Shown: positions 18,377 through 27,708 of the stretch, piece by piece
Position numbering within the stretch: the first letter of the stretch is position 1
Layout: the number at the start of each line of letters is the position of its first letter
DNA from: WTJO01 sp965660165
GTDB taxonomy: Bacteria > Pseudomonadota > Alphaproteobacteria > Puniceispirillales > Puniceispirillaceae
Length of the DNA stretch: 64,000 bases
Direction: 5' to 3'
Assembly: GCA_965660165.1 (NCBI GenBank)
Contig: CBFHYU010000003.1
Coordinates: forward strand, 44,649 to 108,648
Position numbers and translations under genes: made by a program
The notes under the pieces: generated by a model
Told to the model about the DNA's origin: nothing
Databases searched by the model: none
What the model saw: only the letters and a program-made list of their open reading frames with translations

Positions 18377-19714
18377 TTAGGCACCTGCAACCATCATTGT
18401 TGGGATGAATAGGCTCGGCGCTGAAATAGATTGTGTCATGTCACAGTCATTTCCTGCCACCATAGAGGCAAAAATATCATTTAGATTGCCTGCGATTGTG
18501 GCTTCTGAGGCTGGCCAGCTAATGGCGCCATTTTCGATCCAGAAGCCTGCCGCTCCGCGAGAATAATCGCCTGTTGTCATGCTAATAGAACTGCCCATCA
18601 ACTCAGTTACGAAAAACCCGTTCTGAATATCTGCTATCAGCGCTTCAGTCTCAATATCTGTATCAGCAATATAGAAATTTGAGATTGACGGGCTAGGCGG
18701 GCCAGATAGAGACCTGCTGGCATTGCCTGTTGGGCTCATGCCAAGCTGGCTAGCACTTGCAAGATCAAGAAGCCATCCTGTTAGCACCCCCTGATCGACA
18801 AGGTGGCGTTTTTGGACGGGCAGGGTTTCCCCGTCAAATAGCCGCGAGCCGCTTGCCCTGTTGCGGGTTGGGTCATCAATAATAGTGATATGCTCAGAGC
18901 TGATTTTCTGTCCCAATTTGTCTTTTAGAAAGCTGGTGCCTCTGGCTATTGCCGCCCCGTTAATAGCGCTTGCTAGATGGCCTGCGACTGAACGCGAAAT
19001 TCGGGTATCAAAAATGATAGGATAGCTTCCTGTCTGCGGTTTTTTCGCGCCCAGCCGTGATAGGGTTCGTGTTGCTGCATTTTTGCCAATTTCGGCAGGG
19101 TCTTTTAGGTCATCTGCAAAAACAGCAGAGCTATAATCATAATCACGTTCCATCTGACCATTTTTTTCGGCAAGCACGACCGCAGAAAAGCCAAAGCTAG
19201 AGCGTTGATATTCAGCAGAAAATCCTGTTGATGTGGCAATCAATATTCTGCTTTTGCTGGCAGAGGCAGACCCGCCATCTGAATTGGTAATGCCGTGTGT
19301 CTCTAGTGCGGCATTCTCGCAACTAAGGGCTATTTGGGTTAATGCCTCAGCAGACAGCTCTGTATCATCACATATGTCAATATCTGGCAAGGTTTTGGCC
19401 TGCTCATCTTCTGAGGCCAGACGTGCAAACGGGTCTTGTGGGGCAGCTCGCGCCATAGATACAGCGCGTGCAACAATATCATCAATATTCTGCTTGTCTA
19501 GCTGGCCAGTTGATACGGCCGCATTCTGCTTGCCGCAAAATACCCGAAGCCCGAGCTGGAAATCTTCTGAACGCTCGATTGATTCTACCTGTCCCAAGCG
19601 CACCTGAATATCTGTGCTATCGCCTGTGATAAAGGTAATATCGGCGCCATCTGCCCCTGCTGTGCGTGCCGCACGAAGCGCATAGTCAACTATGTCTTGT
19701 TCTGAATCTGTCAT
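18377..19714 (-). CDS. pmbA: TldE/PmbA subunit of the TldD/TldE protease
   Basis: Non-catalytic partner of the TldD/TldE metalloprotease, which matures ribosomally made peptides such as microcin B17 and degrades unfolded short peptides in other bacteria. It has the family opening (ADGADITFITGDSTDIQVRLG) and the glycine-rich C-terminal segment ending SAPSLFIPTMMVAGA, but no HExxxH zinc motif, as expected for TldE. 445 aa is normal. The catalytic partner tldD is at 25969-27402. No peptide-precursor gene is visible between them. It is followed after seven bases by the Cys-phosphatase. Confidence 0.93.
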   Translation of the reverse strand: MTDSEQDIVDYALRAARTAGADGADITFITGDSTDIQVRLGQVESIERSEDFQLGLRVFCGKQNAAVSTGQLDKQNIDDIVARAVSMARAAPQDPFARLASEDEQAKTLPDIDICDDTELSAEALTQIALSCENAALETHGITNSDGGSASASKSRILIATSTGFSAEYQRSSFGFSAVVLAEKNGQMERDYDYSSAVFADDLKDPAEIGKNAATRTLSRLGAKKPQTGSYPIIFDTRISRSVAGHLASAINGAAIARGTSFLKDKLGQKISSEHITIIDDPTRNRASGSRLFDGETLPVQKRHLVDQGVLTGWLLDLASASQLGMSPTGNASRSLSGPPSPSISNFYIADTDIETEALIADIQNGFFVTELMGSSISMTTGDYSRGAAGFWIENGAISWPASEATIAGNLNDIFASMVAGNDCDMTQSISAPSLFIPTMMVAGA

Positions 19715-19790
19715 ACATCATGAAATAATACGCCCACCAGCAATATGCAACCGCTTGCATTGAGATTGTTTGGTGTTTATGTGTATTTAT

Positions 19791-20732
19791 ATGAAAACAT
19801 ATCAGATATTTATTGATGGCGCGGCTGGCACAACAGGTCTTCAAGTCCAAAGCAGACTTGAAGCTCAGCCTGATCTTAAGCTTATTGTGCTAGATGAGTC
19901 TGAACGTAAGGATAGCGCAAAGCGGCGTGACGCTATGGCGGCGGCAGATGTCACTATTTTATGTTTGCCAGATGATGCTGCGATTGAAGCAACCCGCTTT
20001 GCAAAAACATCATCTGCACGGCTTATTGATGCCTCAACAGCGCATCGTATTGATCCAGAATTTACATATGGCTTTGCTGAATTGCTAGCAGATGGTGAAA
20101 ACCAAATAGCAGACGCACAATTTGTAAGCAATCCAGGATGCTATCCAACAGGGTTTCTGGCGCTGGTTAGACCACTGATTGAAGCAGGCTGGCTTTCGGC
20201 TGACACTATCTTACATGTCCCATCGGTCTCTGGCTATTCTGGCGGTGGCAAGGCGATGATAGCAGACTATGAAGCTGGCAATGCGCCCGCCTATGGAAGC
20301 TATGGGCTGTCTTTGGCACATAAACATCTGCCTGAAATGAGAGTGCATTCAGGATTGACACATTCACCTGTATTTCTGCCATCTGTCGGCAATTTTGCGC
20401 AAGGTATGTTGGTAAATGTGATGCTTGATAATCGCACTCTTAACACAGCAGTTACCCCCGCTGATATCACAGAGCTATATCAGATGCGCTATCAGTCAGA
20501 CAGCCTGATTTCGGTTGGGAGTGAGGAAGGGCTTACGAGCGCAGGCTTTTTAGCCGCAGATGCACTTGCTGGCACAGACAGGCTTGAATTATTTGTTTTT
20601 GCAGACGCTCTCAATGAGCGGCTGGTATTGACAGCACGACTGGATAATCTGGGTAAAGGGGCATCAGGGGCGGCTGTTCAGAATCTAAATTTAATGCTTG
20701 GCCGTGATATGCTGGCTGGCCTGTCTGTTTGA
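19791..20732 (+). CDS. argC: N-acetyl-gamma-glutamyl-phosphate reductase (type 2, short form)
   Basis: Third step of arginine synthesis: NADPH-dependent reduction of N-acetylglutamyl phosphate. IDGAAGTTGLQVQSRL (about residues 6-21) is the type 2 dinucleotide-binding signature, and NPGCYPTG holds catalytic Cys117. At 313 aa it matches the short form rather than the 340-aa E. coli form. The start is set at the ATG at 19791; an upstream in-frame ATG at 19770 would add seven residues not seen in the family. The stop overlaps the TTG that could open the next gene, so the two are probably co-transcribed. Confidence 0.94.
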   Translation: MKTYQIFIDGAAGTTGLQVQSRLEAQPDLKLIVLDESERKDSAKRRDAMAAADVTILCLPDDAAIEATRFAKTSSARLIDASTAHRIDPEFTYGFAELLADGENQIADAQFVSNPGCYPTGFLALVRPLIEAGWLSADTILHVPSVSGYSGGGKAMIADYEAGNAPAYGSYGLSLAHKHLPEMRVHSGLTHSPVFLPSVGNFAQGMLVNVMLDNRTLNTAVTPADITELYQMRYQSDSLISVGSEEGLTSAGFLAADALAGTDRLELFVFADALNERLVLTARLDNLGKGASGAAVQNLNLMLGRDMLAGLSV

Positions 20733-20734
20733 AT

Positions 20735-21478
20735 ATGATGACGGTGAAGATTCCTGAAATGACAATGCGGGAACGCGCTCTTGGCTATCCTTATGAGGCG
20801 CCAGAAGGTAGCTTTCTGATTTCAGGTGGCTATTGCACAGAATTACCCTCAGCCTATGAGTTTGCAGATAGGGTAGCTGTATTATCTGTTGGGTCAAACA
20901 GAGCGCCAGCCCAGCTATATCGTAAATTTGGTAAAGAGGCTGAAATCCCCGTAACAGCTGTCAATATTCATGGATGTGATATTGTGCATGTAGCAAATCT
21001 GGCGCCCTATGGTGCAGTGCCATGTTCTGCCTTTCCTTCTGAGGGGGCGATTACGCCGCTGAATATTGCATGGCTGGATGAAGCGCAATTAGCGATTATG
21101 CATCAGACAGAATCTTTGGGGGTGGCCTATGAATTTGTTGAATGGGACTGTCATTTTGTTGAACATCTTCACCCACAGCCAATCGCCCGCCTATTTGGAT
21201 ATGCCAGCCTGAAGGGAGCGCTAAAAGTGGATGATGATGCGCCCTATGCGCTTGATGCGATTGCTACCCAGAACAGGCAGCTGAAAAGCTGTAGCCAAGA
21301 ACAGGCTTTGAGCCATGTATTTAGAGCTTGTACAGGCGATTGCAAAGACTTTGATCAATGGCTAGATAGATGCCAGCAAGAGCATGATTTCAGACAGCAA
21401 GTAGCAGATATTATTGGTAAAACTGCGATTAAGGCGTCACGCCCACCATGGCGCACATTATCGTCGCCTAGCGCATAA
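20735..21478 (+). CDS. Uncharacterised protein, possible gamma-glutamylcyclotransferase fold
   Basis: I do not recognise a named gene. Visible features: VLSVGSNRAPAQLYRKFG (about residues 48-65), YGAVPCSAFP (about 91-100), and WLDEAQLAIMHQTESLGVAYEF (about 111-132). Spacing and wording recall the (Y/V)GSN loop and the later catalytic Glu of gamma-glutamylcyclotransferase-like proteins, so that fold is my guess. No signal peptide or membrane segment is seen. It follows argC with the frames nearly touching, so an operon is likely. Start is uncertain: TTG at 20729, ATG at 20735 or 20738, or ATG at 20760. It overlaps the end of convergent ubiA by 11 bp. Confidence 0.55.
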   Translation: MMTVKIPEMTMRERALGYPYEAPEGSFLISGGYCTELPSAYEFADRVAVLSVGSNRAPAQLYRKFGKEAEIPVTAVNIHGCDIVHVANLAPYGAVPCSAFPSEGAITPLNIAWLDEAQLAIMHQTESLGVAYEFVEWDCHFVEHLHPQPIARLFGYASLKGALKVDDDAPYALDAIATQNRQLKSCSQEQALSHVFRACTGDCKDFDQWLDRCQQEHDFRQQVADIIGKTAIKASRPPWRTLSSPSA

Positions 21479-22430
21479 GCTGGTCAGCTAGAAAGCCTGC
21501 TGTCAGCATCAGCCCGCAATTTCTGTTTGAGATAAATAGTCGCTTTGCCATCTGCGCATCATCGCGCCTGATTTGGCGTATCTGCCATAAAAAATGAATA
21601 GCAACCCCTGCCAGTCCTGCCATCCAGAAACCAGCTCCTACCATCAGATAAAAACCAATGCCCCAGAATATCAGCGCAAGAAGATAGGCTGTCGCAACCC
21701 CAGATGTTAACTTCGCCCCTAGCCCAATGGCAGATGATTTGACCCCTGAGCGGGTATCATCTTCAATATCCTGTATTGCGTAAATCGTATCATAGCCAAA
21801 CACCCAGCATATTGTGCCGATATACACAATCAGCAATGCACTATCTGGCATCATAAGGGTGGTTGCGGCATAGGCTGTGGGCGCTGCCCAGCTAAAGGTA
21901 AGCCCCAGAACAAGTTGCGGGAAATAGGTGACGCGCTTTGCAAGCGGATATAAAATCACCAGCGGGGCAGAGGCAACCCCTACCAGCCATGCGATTGGCG
22001 GAAGTTGAAACAGAACAGCAAGGGATACCATCCCCAGCAAGGCTAAGAACAGGCTAGCCTGAAACAGGCTAATCGTGCCTGCGGCAAGCGGTCGTTGCGC
22101 TGTTCTTGCGACCCGCCTGTCAATATCTCTATCCCACATATCATTTATCACACAGCCTGCAGCACGGGTCGAAACACCGCCAATCAAAAATAGCGCCATA
22201 AGAGATAGGGCATGCGCCAATGAAGAAGCTAATGCAGCAGCAACCCACCAACCTGGCAAAATCAGCAACCACCAGCCGATTGGTCTATCTAGCCGAGCAA
22301 TAGTGATAAACGGATGAAATTGTGTTGGAAACAGCTGCCAGATACCTGACAGATTGATATCATCAGCGCTTTTAGTGCGTGCATCTTTGCGCGGCTCATT
22401 GGGGTGATGATTTTGGTGATGGTTTGTCAT
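21468..22430 (-). CDS. ubiA: 4-hydroxybenzoate polyprenyltransferase
   Basis: Membrane prenyltransferase that attaches the polyprenyl tail to 4-hydroxybenzoate in ubiquinone synthesis. Both Asp-rich motifs are present: NDMWDRDIDRRVARTAQRPL (about residues 115-134) and YAIQDIEDDTRSGVKSSAIGLG (about 236-257). Several hydrophobic helices follow the UbiA pattern. The N-terminal 40 residues are hydrophilic with His/Asn repeats. A homologous enzyme with a different acceptor, heme farnesyltransferase, is at 30205. ubiA is divergent from rsmE, as in many alphaproteobacteria. Confidence 0.94.
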   Translation of the reverse strand: MTNHHQNHHPNEPRKDARTKSADDINLSGIWQLFPTQFHPFITIARLDRPIGWWLLILPGWWVAAALASSLAHALSLMALFLIGGVSTRAAGCVINDMWDRDIDRRVARTAQRPLAAGTISLFQASLFLALLGMVSLAVLFQLPPIAWLVGVASAPLVILYPLAKRVTYFPQLVLGLTFSWAAPTAYAATTLMMPDSALLIVYIGTICWVFGYDTIYAIQDIEDDTRSGVKSSAIGLGAKLTSGVATAYLLALIFWGIGFYLMVGAGFWMAGLAGVAIHFLWQIRQIRRDDAQMAKRLFISNRNCGLMLTAGFLADQLMR

Positions 22431-22513
22431 GGCTTATCTATCGCATGATAGGCGCTAGATTGCAAAGCAGTCTAATAAAAGTTGATCTGCTGATGATTGC
22501 TTGCTACCTCCTT

Positions 22514-23275
22514 ATGATGATGACAGATGAATATACCCCCTCAATCAGACTTTATGTACCAGACAGGCTGGCAGAAAATGCCACTATCTGTCTAAGCCCA
22601 GAACAAAGCCATTATCTGGTTACAGTAATGCGCCAAAAACAGGGTAATGTGATTGAATTATTTAACGGGCATGATGGCAGCTTTCATGCACATATTGAGC
22701 TAGCACATAAAAAATCAACCACGCTTACCTGCATTACCCAGCATCGCGCGCAAATTAGAAGTGCAGATTTATGGTTGATATTTGCCCCTGTAAAACGCAC
22801 TAGGCTTGATTTTATGGCACAAAAAGCAACAGAGCTTGGGGCGGCTGTGATCTGGCCATGCCAGACAGATTTCACCCAAGTTAGCCGCGTCAATACAGAC
22901 AGGCTGGCAGCAAATGCGATTGAAGCTGCAGAACAGTCTGAACGTCTTGATGTGCCTGAATTACGCGCCTTTCAGCGCCTTGATGAGATTTTGGCAGACT
23001 GGCCTGATGATAGAGTGATTATTTTTTGTGACGAAATGGCAGCTGGCAAGACATGGCCAAACTCAGAACTATTAGGGGCTGGCGCTCAAAAAGCAGCGAT
23101 TTTGATTGGGCCAGAGGGCGGGTTTTCAGCGCGTGAGCGAGCATTGCTATTGGCAAAAAATAATATTATAAGGCTGTCTTTAGGGCCTCGCATCTTGCGT
23201 GCAGATACAGCCGCCCTTTCTGCGATGACACTTTATCAAGCTTTTTGTGGCGACTGGCTTGAAACCTCATCTTAG
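22514..23275 (+). CDS. rsmE: 16S rRNA (uracil(1498)-N(3))-methyltransferase
   Basis: SPOUT-class methyltransferase for U1498 of 16S rRNA. It opens with IRLYVPDRLAENATICLSPEQSHYL and has the SPOUT-knot signature IGPEGGFSARERALL and LGPRILRADTAALSAM near the C-terminus. The open frame extends upstream to 22379 into the ubiA start region, but family length (about 240-255 aa) and the typical opening favour one of the three consecutive ATGs at 22514-22520. No strong Shine-Dalgarno site precedes them, so the exact start is uncertain. Next gene on the strand is gshA, a pairing common in alphaproteobacteria. Confidence 0.92.
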   Translation: MMMTDEYTPSIRLYVPDRLAENATICLSPEQSHYLVTVMRQKQGNVIELFNGHDGSFHAHIELAHKKSTTLTCITQHRAQIRSADLWLIFAPVKRTRLDFMAQKATELGAAVIWPCQTDFTQVSRVNTDRLAANAIEAAEQSERLDVPELRAFQRLDEILADWPDDRVIIFCDEMAAGKTWPNSELLGAGAQKAAILIGPEGGFSARERALLLAKNNIIRLSLGPRILRADTAALSAMTLYQAFCGDWLETSS

Positions 23276-23339
23276 GATACAGATATAAAGGTAAGGCTTT
23301 ACTATGGTCTTATGAAATTTTTTTGGATCGGCTCACGAA

Positions 23340-24713
23340 ATGAATCCTAATTCTCCGCTAACAGATTCCGACTTCATCACCCAGAAATCGCACATGATTG
23401 ACTGGCTGGCTGGTCAGGCAAAAGAAAAATCCTTATGGCGTATTGGCACAGAACATGAAAAATTTCTGTTTTACAAGCGTGATAATCGGCCAGTCGGATA
23501 TGAGGGTGAGCATGGCATAGGGGCTATTCTGAGTGCTTTGCAATCGGCCTATCAGATGAGCCCTATAATGGAGAAGGATAAGATTATCGGGCTGAAAGAT
23601 AATCAAGGCGGGTCAATCACATTAGAGCCAGGAGGCCAGCTTGAGCTATCAGGTGCGCCGCTTGAAAATCTGCATCAGACCTGCAAGGAAACAGGCACTC
23701 ATCTTAAGCAGATGAAACATGTTATCTCGGATATGGGTATTGGCATGCTAGGGCTAGGCTTTCAGCCATTATGGGGTAGAGATGATATCTCATGGATGCC
23801 AAAAGGCCGCTATAAAATCATGCGTAACTATATGCCAAAACGTGGCGCTCTTGGCCTTGATATGATGCTTAGGTCCTGCACTGTACAGGTTAATTTGGAC
23901 TATGCTGATGAGGCAGATATGGTGCGAAAATTCCGTACCTCGCTTGCGCTTCAGCCAGTTGCAACCGCGCTATTTGCAAATTCGCCATTCAAGGATGGTG
24001 CGCTATCAGGGTTGAAATCCACACGGGCGCATGTCTGGACAGATACAGACCCTGATAGGTGCGGTGTGCCTGAAATTGTGTTTGATAGCGGCTTTGGCTA
24101 TGAAGCGTGGATAGATTATATTATTGATGTGCCAATGTATTTTCTGCATCGCGGAGATGATTATATTGATGTCTCTGGAAAGTCATTTGCAGATTTTATG
24201 GCAGGCAAGCTAGCAGGATTTGAAGGCCAATATCCATTGTTACATGATTTTGAAGATCATATCACCACTGCCTTTCCAGAGGTGCGCCTGAAGGGCTATC
24301 TTGAAATGCGTGGTGCAGATAGCGGCTCTTGGAATAATATCTGTGCGCTTCCCGCATTATGGGTTGGCTTATTATATGATGATGAGGCGCTGGCGCGCGC
24401 TGAAGCGCTGGTGGCGGATATCAGCGCAAATGATGTTGAAAATGCACGCCATAGCGCTGCCAAAGATGGGCTAGCCGGCAAGTTTGGCGGTCATATGATG
24501 AGTGATATTGCTCGGCAGATGGTTGAGATTGCCTCAGACGGGCTGAAAGCCAGAAATAGGCTGGATAGTAGCGGGATGGATGAACGCGGGTTTCTATCTC
24601 CGTTAAAAGTGATTGTCAAATCGCAAAAGACCAATGCTGACCTTATGATCGAGGCATTTAGAGGCGAATGGCAGGGCGATATTAACGCAGTTTTTACCCA
24701 TCATGATTTTTAA
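23340..24713 (+). CDS. gshA: Glutamate--cysteine ligase (alphaproteobacterial/plant type)
   Basis: First step of glutathione synthesis, joining glutamate gamma-carboxyl to cysteine with ATP. RIGTEHEKFLFYK (about residues 36-48) and KDNQGGSITLEPGGQLELSGAP (about 83-104) are hallmarks of the GCS2 type shared by plants and alphaproteobacteria. LKGYLEMRGADSGSW (about 319) follows. 457 aa is normal. The start is at the ATG 64 bp after rsmE. Cytoplasmic. Confidence 0.95.
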   Translation: MNPNSPLTDSDFITQKSHMIDWLAGQAKEKSLWRIGTEHEKFLFYKRDNRPVGYEGEHGIGAILSALQSAYQMSPIMEKDKIIGLKDNQGGSITLEPGGQLELSGAPLENLHQTCKETGTHLKQMKHVISDMGIGMLGLGFQPLWGRDDISWMPKGRYKIMRNYMPKRGALGLDMMLRSCTVQVNLDYADEADMVRKFRTSLALQPVATALFANSPFKDGALSGLKSTRAHVWTDTDPDRCGVPEIVFDSGFGYEAWIDYIIDVPMYFLHRGDDYIDVSGKSFADFMAGKLAGFEGQYPLLHDFEDHITTAFPEVRLKGYLEMRGADSGSWNNICALPALWVGLLYDDEALARAEALVADISANDVENARHSAAKDGLAGKFGGHMMSDIARQMVEIASDGLKARNRLDSSGMDERGFLSPLKVIVKSQKTNADLMIEAFRGEWQGDINAVFTHHDF

Positions 24714-24753
24714 GCCTGCCTGAATCTCACGCTGTCTATTCGGGAACAGGGTT

Positions 24754-25956
24754 ATGTATAGTCTGCTCATTATTGTATTTGTGAATTTTATTGGCATCGG
24801 GGCGTTGATACCTGTGTTGCCATTTACGGTAGTTGACCAGTTTGGCTATTCTGAAAGCGTGATGACAGCGCTTTTAGCCAGTTTTTCACTTGCTATGTTT
24901 ATCGCTAACCCTGTGCTAGGCCAGCTTTCAGACAGATTCGGCAGAAAGCCTATTTTAGTGTCTGCATTAGCTGTCAATATGGCCGCGCATATCTGGTTTG
25001 CCCTATCAGATGATATTGTCTCGTTATTTATTGCGCGGATTTTGGCGGGATTGGCAGCAGGCAATATTGGCGTTATTCAGGCTATTATCACAGATTCAAG
25101 CACCTCAGATAGCCGCGCAAAAATTATGGGCATGTTAGGGGCATCAATCGGAGCAGGCTTTGTGCTTGGCCCTGCTTTGGGCGGGGTATTAAGCAGTTTT
25201 GGCAATGGCCCTGCCCATCAAGTGCCCTTTTTTGTGGCGGCAGGCTTTGCAGGATTTGCGTGTCTGCTGGCATTACGGTTGTCCGAAACAGCTAAATTGG
25301 CCAGCACTAAGCAAAGGAACATCCATCAGGGGCGTCAGTGGCGGTTGCTGCTTAGACCCTCTATTCTTATCTTTGCGGCCGCATTTTTCTGCCTGAACCT
25401 GTCATTCTCGCAAGTTGAGGCAACCCATGTTCTGCTATTGCGCGATTTATTATCCTTTGATGCGGCCAAAACAGGCTGGTTCTTTGCCTATATTGGCGTG
25501 ATGATTATCATTGTGCAGGGCGGATTGATAGGCAGGCTGGTTGCCAGATTTGGCGAGCGGTCAATTATCCTAAGCGGGATTGCATTGTTATGTTGTGGCC
25601 AGCTATTGACCTCAATTCTGGCAACATCTGTATTTGCTGAGGCGAGCGGCTTGCTGGTTTATGTGATAGGCGTGACAGCCTTTATATGTGTTGGTTTTGC
25701 CCTTGCCAATCCAACCTTATCAGCTGCTTCATCTCATATTGCGTCTGAAACAGAACGTGGCTCTGTGCTTGGGGTTGTTCAGGGATGCGGCTCGCTAGGT
25801 CAGGTGTTTGGGCTGACGCTAGCAGGGCCATTCTACCAGCTTGGTGGCGGCACGCTATCCTTTGGATTTGGGGGTGTGATTACGGCGCTTTTGCTGGTGC
25901 TAATTCTGCTAAGCGCCCCTATCATGCGCCATAGGCGCATGGCTGATACGCCCTGA
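24754..25956 (+). CDS. MFS efflux transporter (TetA-like DHA1 type)
   Basis: Twelve-helix major facilitator protein, 400 aa. Motif A between helices 2 and 3 is clear (GQLSDRFGRKPILV, about residues 58-71), and a second copy-like loop is seen after helix 8 (GRLVARFGERSIIL). The helix 5 region GASIGAGFVLGPALGGVLS (about 130-148) matches the antiporter motif C of drug/proton antiporters. The class includes tetracycline and multidrug exporters; substrate is unknown. It follows gshA by 40 bp and is convergent with tldD (12 bp gap). Confidence 0.85.
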   Translation: MYSLLIIVFVNFIGIGALIPVLPFTVVDQFGYSESVMTALLASFSLAMFIANPVLGQLSDRFGRKPILVSALAVNMAAHIWFALSDDIVSLFIARILAGLAAGNIGVIQAIITDSSTSDSRAKIMGMLGASIGAGFVLGPALGGVLSSFGNGPAHQVPFFVAAGFAGFACLLALRLSETAKLASTKQRNIHQGRQWRLLLRPSILIFAAAFFCLNLSFSQVEATHVLLLRDLLSFDAAKTGWFFAYIGVMIIIVQGGLIGRLVARFGERSIILSGIALLCCGQLLTSILATSVFAEASGLLVYVIGVTAFICVGFALANPTLSAASSHIASETERGSVLGVVQGCGSLGQVFGLTLAGPFYQLGGGTLSFGFGGVITALLLVLILLSAPIMRHRRMADTP

Positions 25957-25968
25957 ATTATGCACAAA

Positions 25969-27402
25969 TCAGGCCGTGCCTCCCACTGTTATTCCGCCAA
26001 TTTTTAGCGTTGGCTGGCCAACACCTACAGGCACAGACTGGCCAGCTTTCCCGCACGTGCCAACCCCTCTATCAAGGCGCATATCATTGGCAATCATGGT
26101 GATTTTAGACATCGCATCAGGCCCGTTTCCGATTAAGGTTGCGCCTTTTACAGGCGCGCCAATCTTGCCATTTTTCACCAAATAGGCTTCTGAGGCTGAA
26201 AACACGAATTTGCCAGAGGTAATATCAACCTGCCCGCCACCAAAATTCGCAGCATAAATGCCATGTTTCATTGATGAGACTACTTCTTCAGGGCTATAGG
26301 CGCCATTTTCCATAAATGTATTTGTCATGCGCGGCATTGGCAGATGGGCATAGGATTGACGGCGCCCATTTCCAGTGGCGTCAACCCCCATAAGCCGCGC
26401 ATTTTGCCTGTCCTGCATATAGCCTTTCAAGATGCCATCTTCTATCAATACATTACGGGCAGACGCGCTACCTTCATCATCTATTGTGATCGAGCCGCGC
26501 CTGTCAATAATGGTGCCATCATCAACCACCGTCACACCTTTTGCCGCGACCTGTTCGCCGATTCTGCCTGAAAAGATAGAGGTGCCTTTGCGGTTGAAAT
26601 CACCTTCCAGCCCATGCCCTACCGCTTCATGCAACATGACGCCTGGCCAGCCTGATCCCAGCACAATTTCCATCTCTCCAGCAGGCGCATCTACAGAATC
26701 AAGATTCAGCAATGCAATTCTGAGCGCTTCATCAATTTCTGCCTGCCAGACATCATCTTGCAAATATCTAGAAAACATAAATCTGCCGCCTACACCGCTT
26801 GAGCCTGTTTCCATACGGCCATTTTTTTCCACAGTAACCGCTACATTCAGCCTAACAAGTGGGCGAATATCGGCAAATCTACTGCCGTCTGGCCTGATGA
26901 TCTGGACTGCCTGCCAAGAGCCTGCAATGCTTGCACTGACCTGTTTCACAGCACTGTCAGATGAGCGGGCATACTCATCAATTTTTTGAAGCAGGGCGAT
27001 TTTATCCTCAAACTTGGTCGCATTAAGCGGGTTTTCATCAGAATAAAGAGGGCGGTTATGATGCGAGCTAGGCGCGATTGCCAACGTGCCGCCATACCCA
27101 GAACACACAGTTGATACGGTTTCAGCCGCACGTCTTAACGCAGATTCTGACAGCTCGCCTGCATGCGCAAACGCATCTGCCTCGCCAACAATCGCCCTGA
27201 GCCCGAATCCAGCTACCTGATCATAGCTAGCTGATTTTAGCCGCCCATCATCAAAGCCAAGCATTTCAGAATGTTTCATCTCAAGAAATAGATCGCCATC
27301 ATCTGCCCCAGCCAATGTCTGACTGACAATCGCCATCGTTTTTTGCTGGTCAAGGCCAGTATTGGTGAAAAAAATCTCGTCTGTTTTCTCAAGGCTGGTC
27401 AT
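25969..27402 (-). CDS. tldD: TldD metalloprotease
   Basis: Catalytic subunit of the TldD/TldE protease. The zinc motif HEAVGH starts at His258 (HExxxH), followed by GLEGDFNRKGTSIFSGRIG. The C-terminus shows the family segment GTCGKAGQSVPVGVGQPTLK (about residues 447-466) with the conserved Cys. 477 aa is usual. It is divergent from the cytochrome oxidase operon; tldD beside ctaC is a recurrent alphaproteobacterial pairing with no known functional reason. The TldE partner is at 18377-19714. Confidence 0.95.
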   Translation of the reverse strand: MTSLEKTDEIFFTNTGLDQQKTMAIVSQTLAGADDGDLFLEMKHSEMLGFDDGRLKSASYDQVAGFGLRAIVGEADAFAHAGELSESALRRAAETVSTVCSGYGGTLAIAPSSHHNRPLYSDENPLNATKFEDKIALLQKIDEYARSSDSAVKQVSASIAGSWQAVQIIRPDGSRFADIRPLVRLNVAVTVEKNGRMETGSSGVGGRFMFSRYLQDDVWQAEIDEALRIALLNLDSVDAPAGEMEIVLGSGWPGVMLHEAVGHGLEGDFNRKGTSIFSGRIGEQVAAKGVTVVDDGTIIDRRGSITIDDEGSASARNVLIEDGILKGYMQDRQNARLMGVDATGNGRRQSYAHLPMPRMTNTFMENGAYSPEEVVSSMKHGIYAANFGGGQVDITSGKFVFSASEAYLVKNGKIGAPVKGATLIGNGPDAMSKITMIANDMRLDRGVGTCGKAGQSVPVGVGQPTLKIGGITVGGTA

Positions 27403-27708
27403 CTGTTTTATGTTCTCTTGGCAAAAAGGGTTTCAGCTAGATAGCCGCTCAATATCATAACGCAAGTAAGCAAGCGTCCTATCCTTGATTATGGGTTGAT
27501 GTGTCCCATCTTTCAAGGGGCTGGACATCGCTTTGGGTAATTTGCGTTATCGTATCGAAATGCTAAGTTGGGGTATGGTGCGACTGGCGGTCGCATAGGG
27601 GTTTTCTTGGCAGAAAAAAAAGGGTAAAAAAAATACAGCAATTTTTATATGTGTGTGCTAGCTATGTGCTGGTTCGAAACGGTTATCGATTTGGGGGACA
27701 TTCAGACC
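27403..27708. other. Intergenic region between tldD and the cytochrome oxidase operon
   Basis: A 306-bp divergent promoter region with no gene I can support. It contains a perfect 6-bp inverted repeat, TGCGAC-tggcg-GTCGCA, at 27579-27595, followed by GGGGTTTT. Two A-tracts follow near 27614-27634. The strong ribosome binding site GGGGGAC at 27694-27700 is ten bases before the coxB start. The hairpin could be an attenuator or a leader structure of the oxidase transcript. I could not assign convincing -35/-10 boxes. Confidence 0.5.

Noticed and set aside
26432..26989. 185-codon open frame antisense to tldD
   Set aside because: Lies wholly inside a confidently assigned gene, has low-complexity composition mirroring tldD codons and no family signature.
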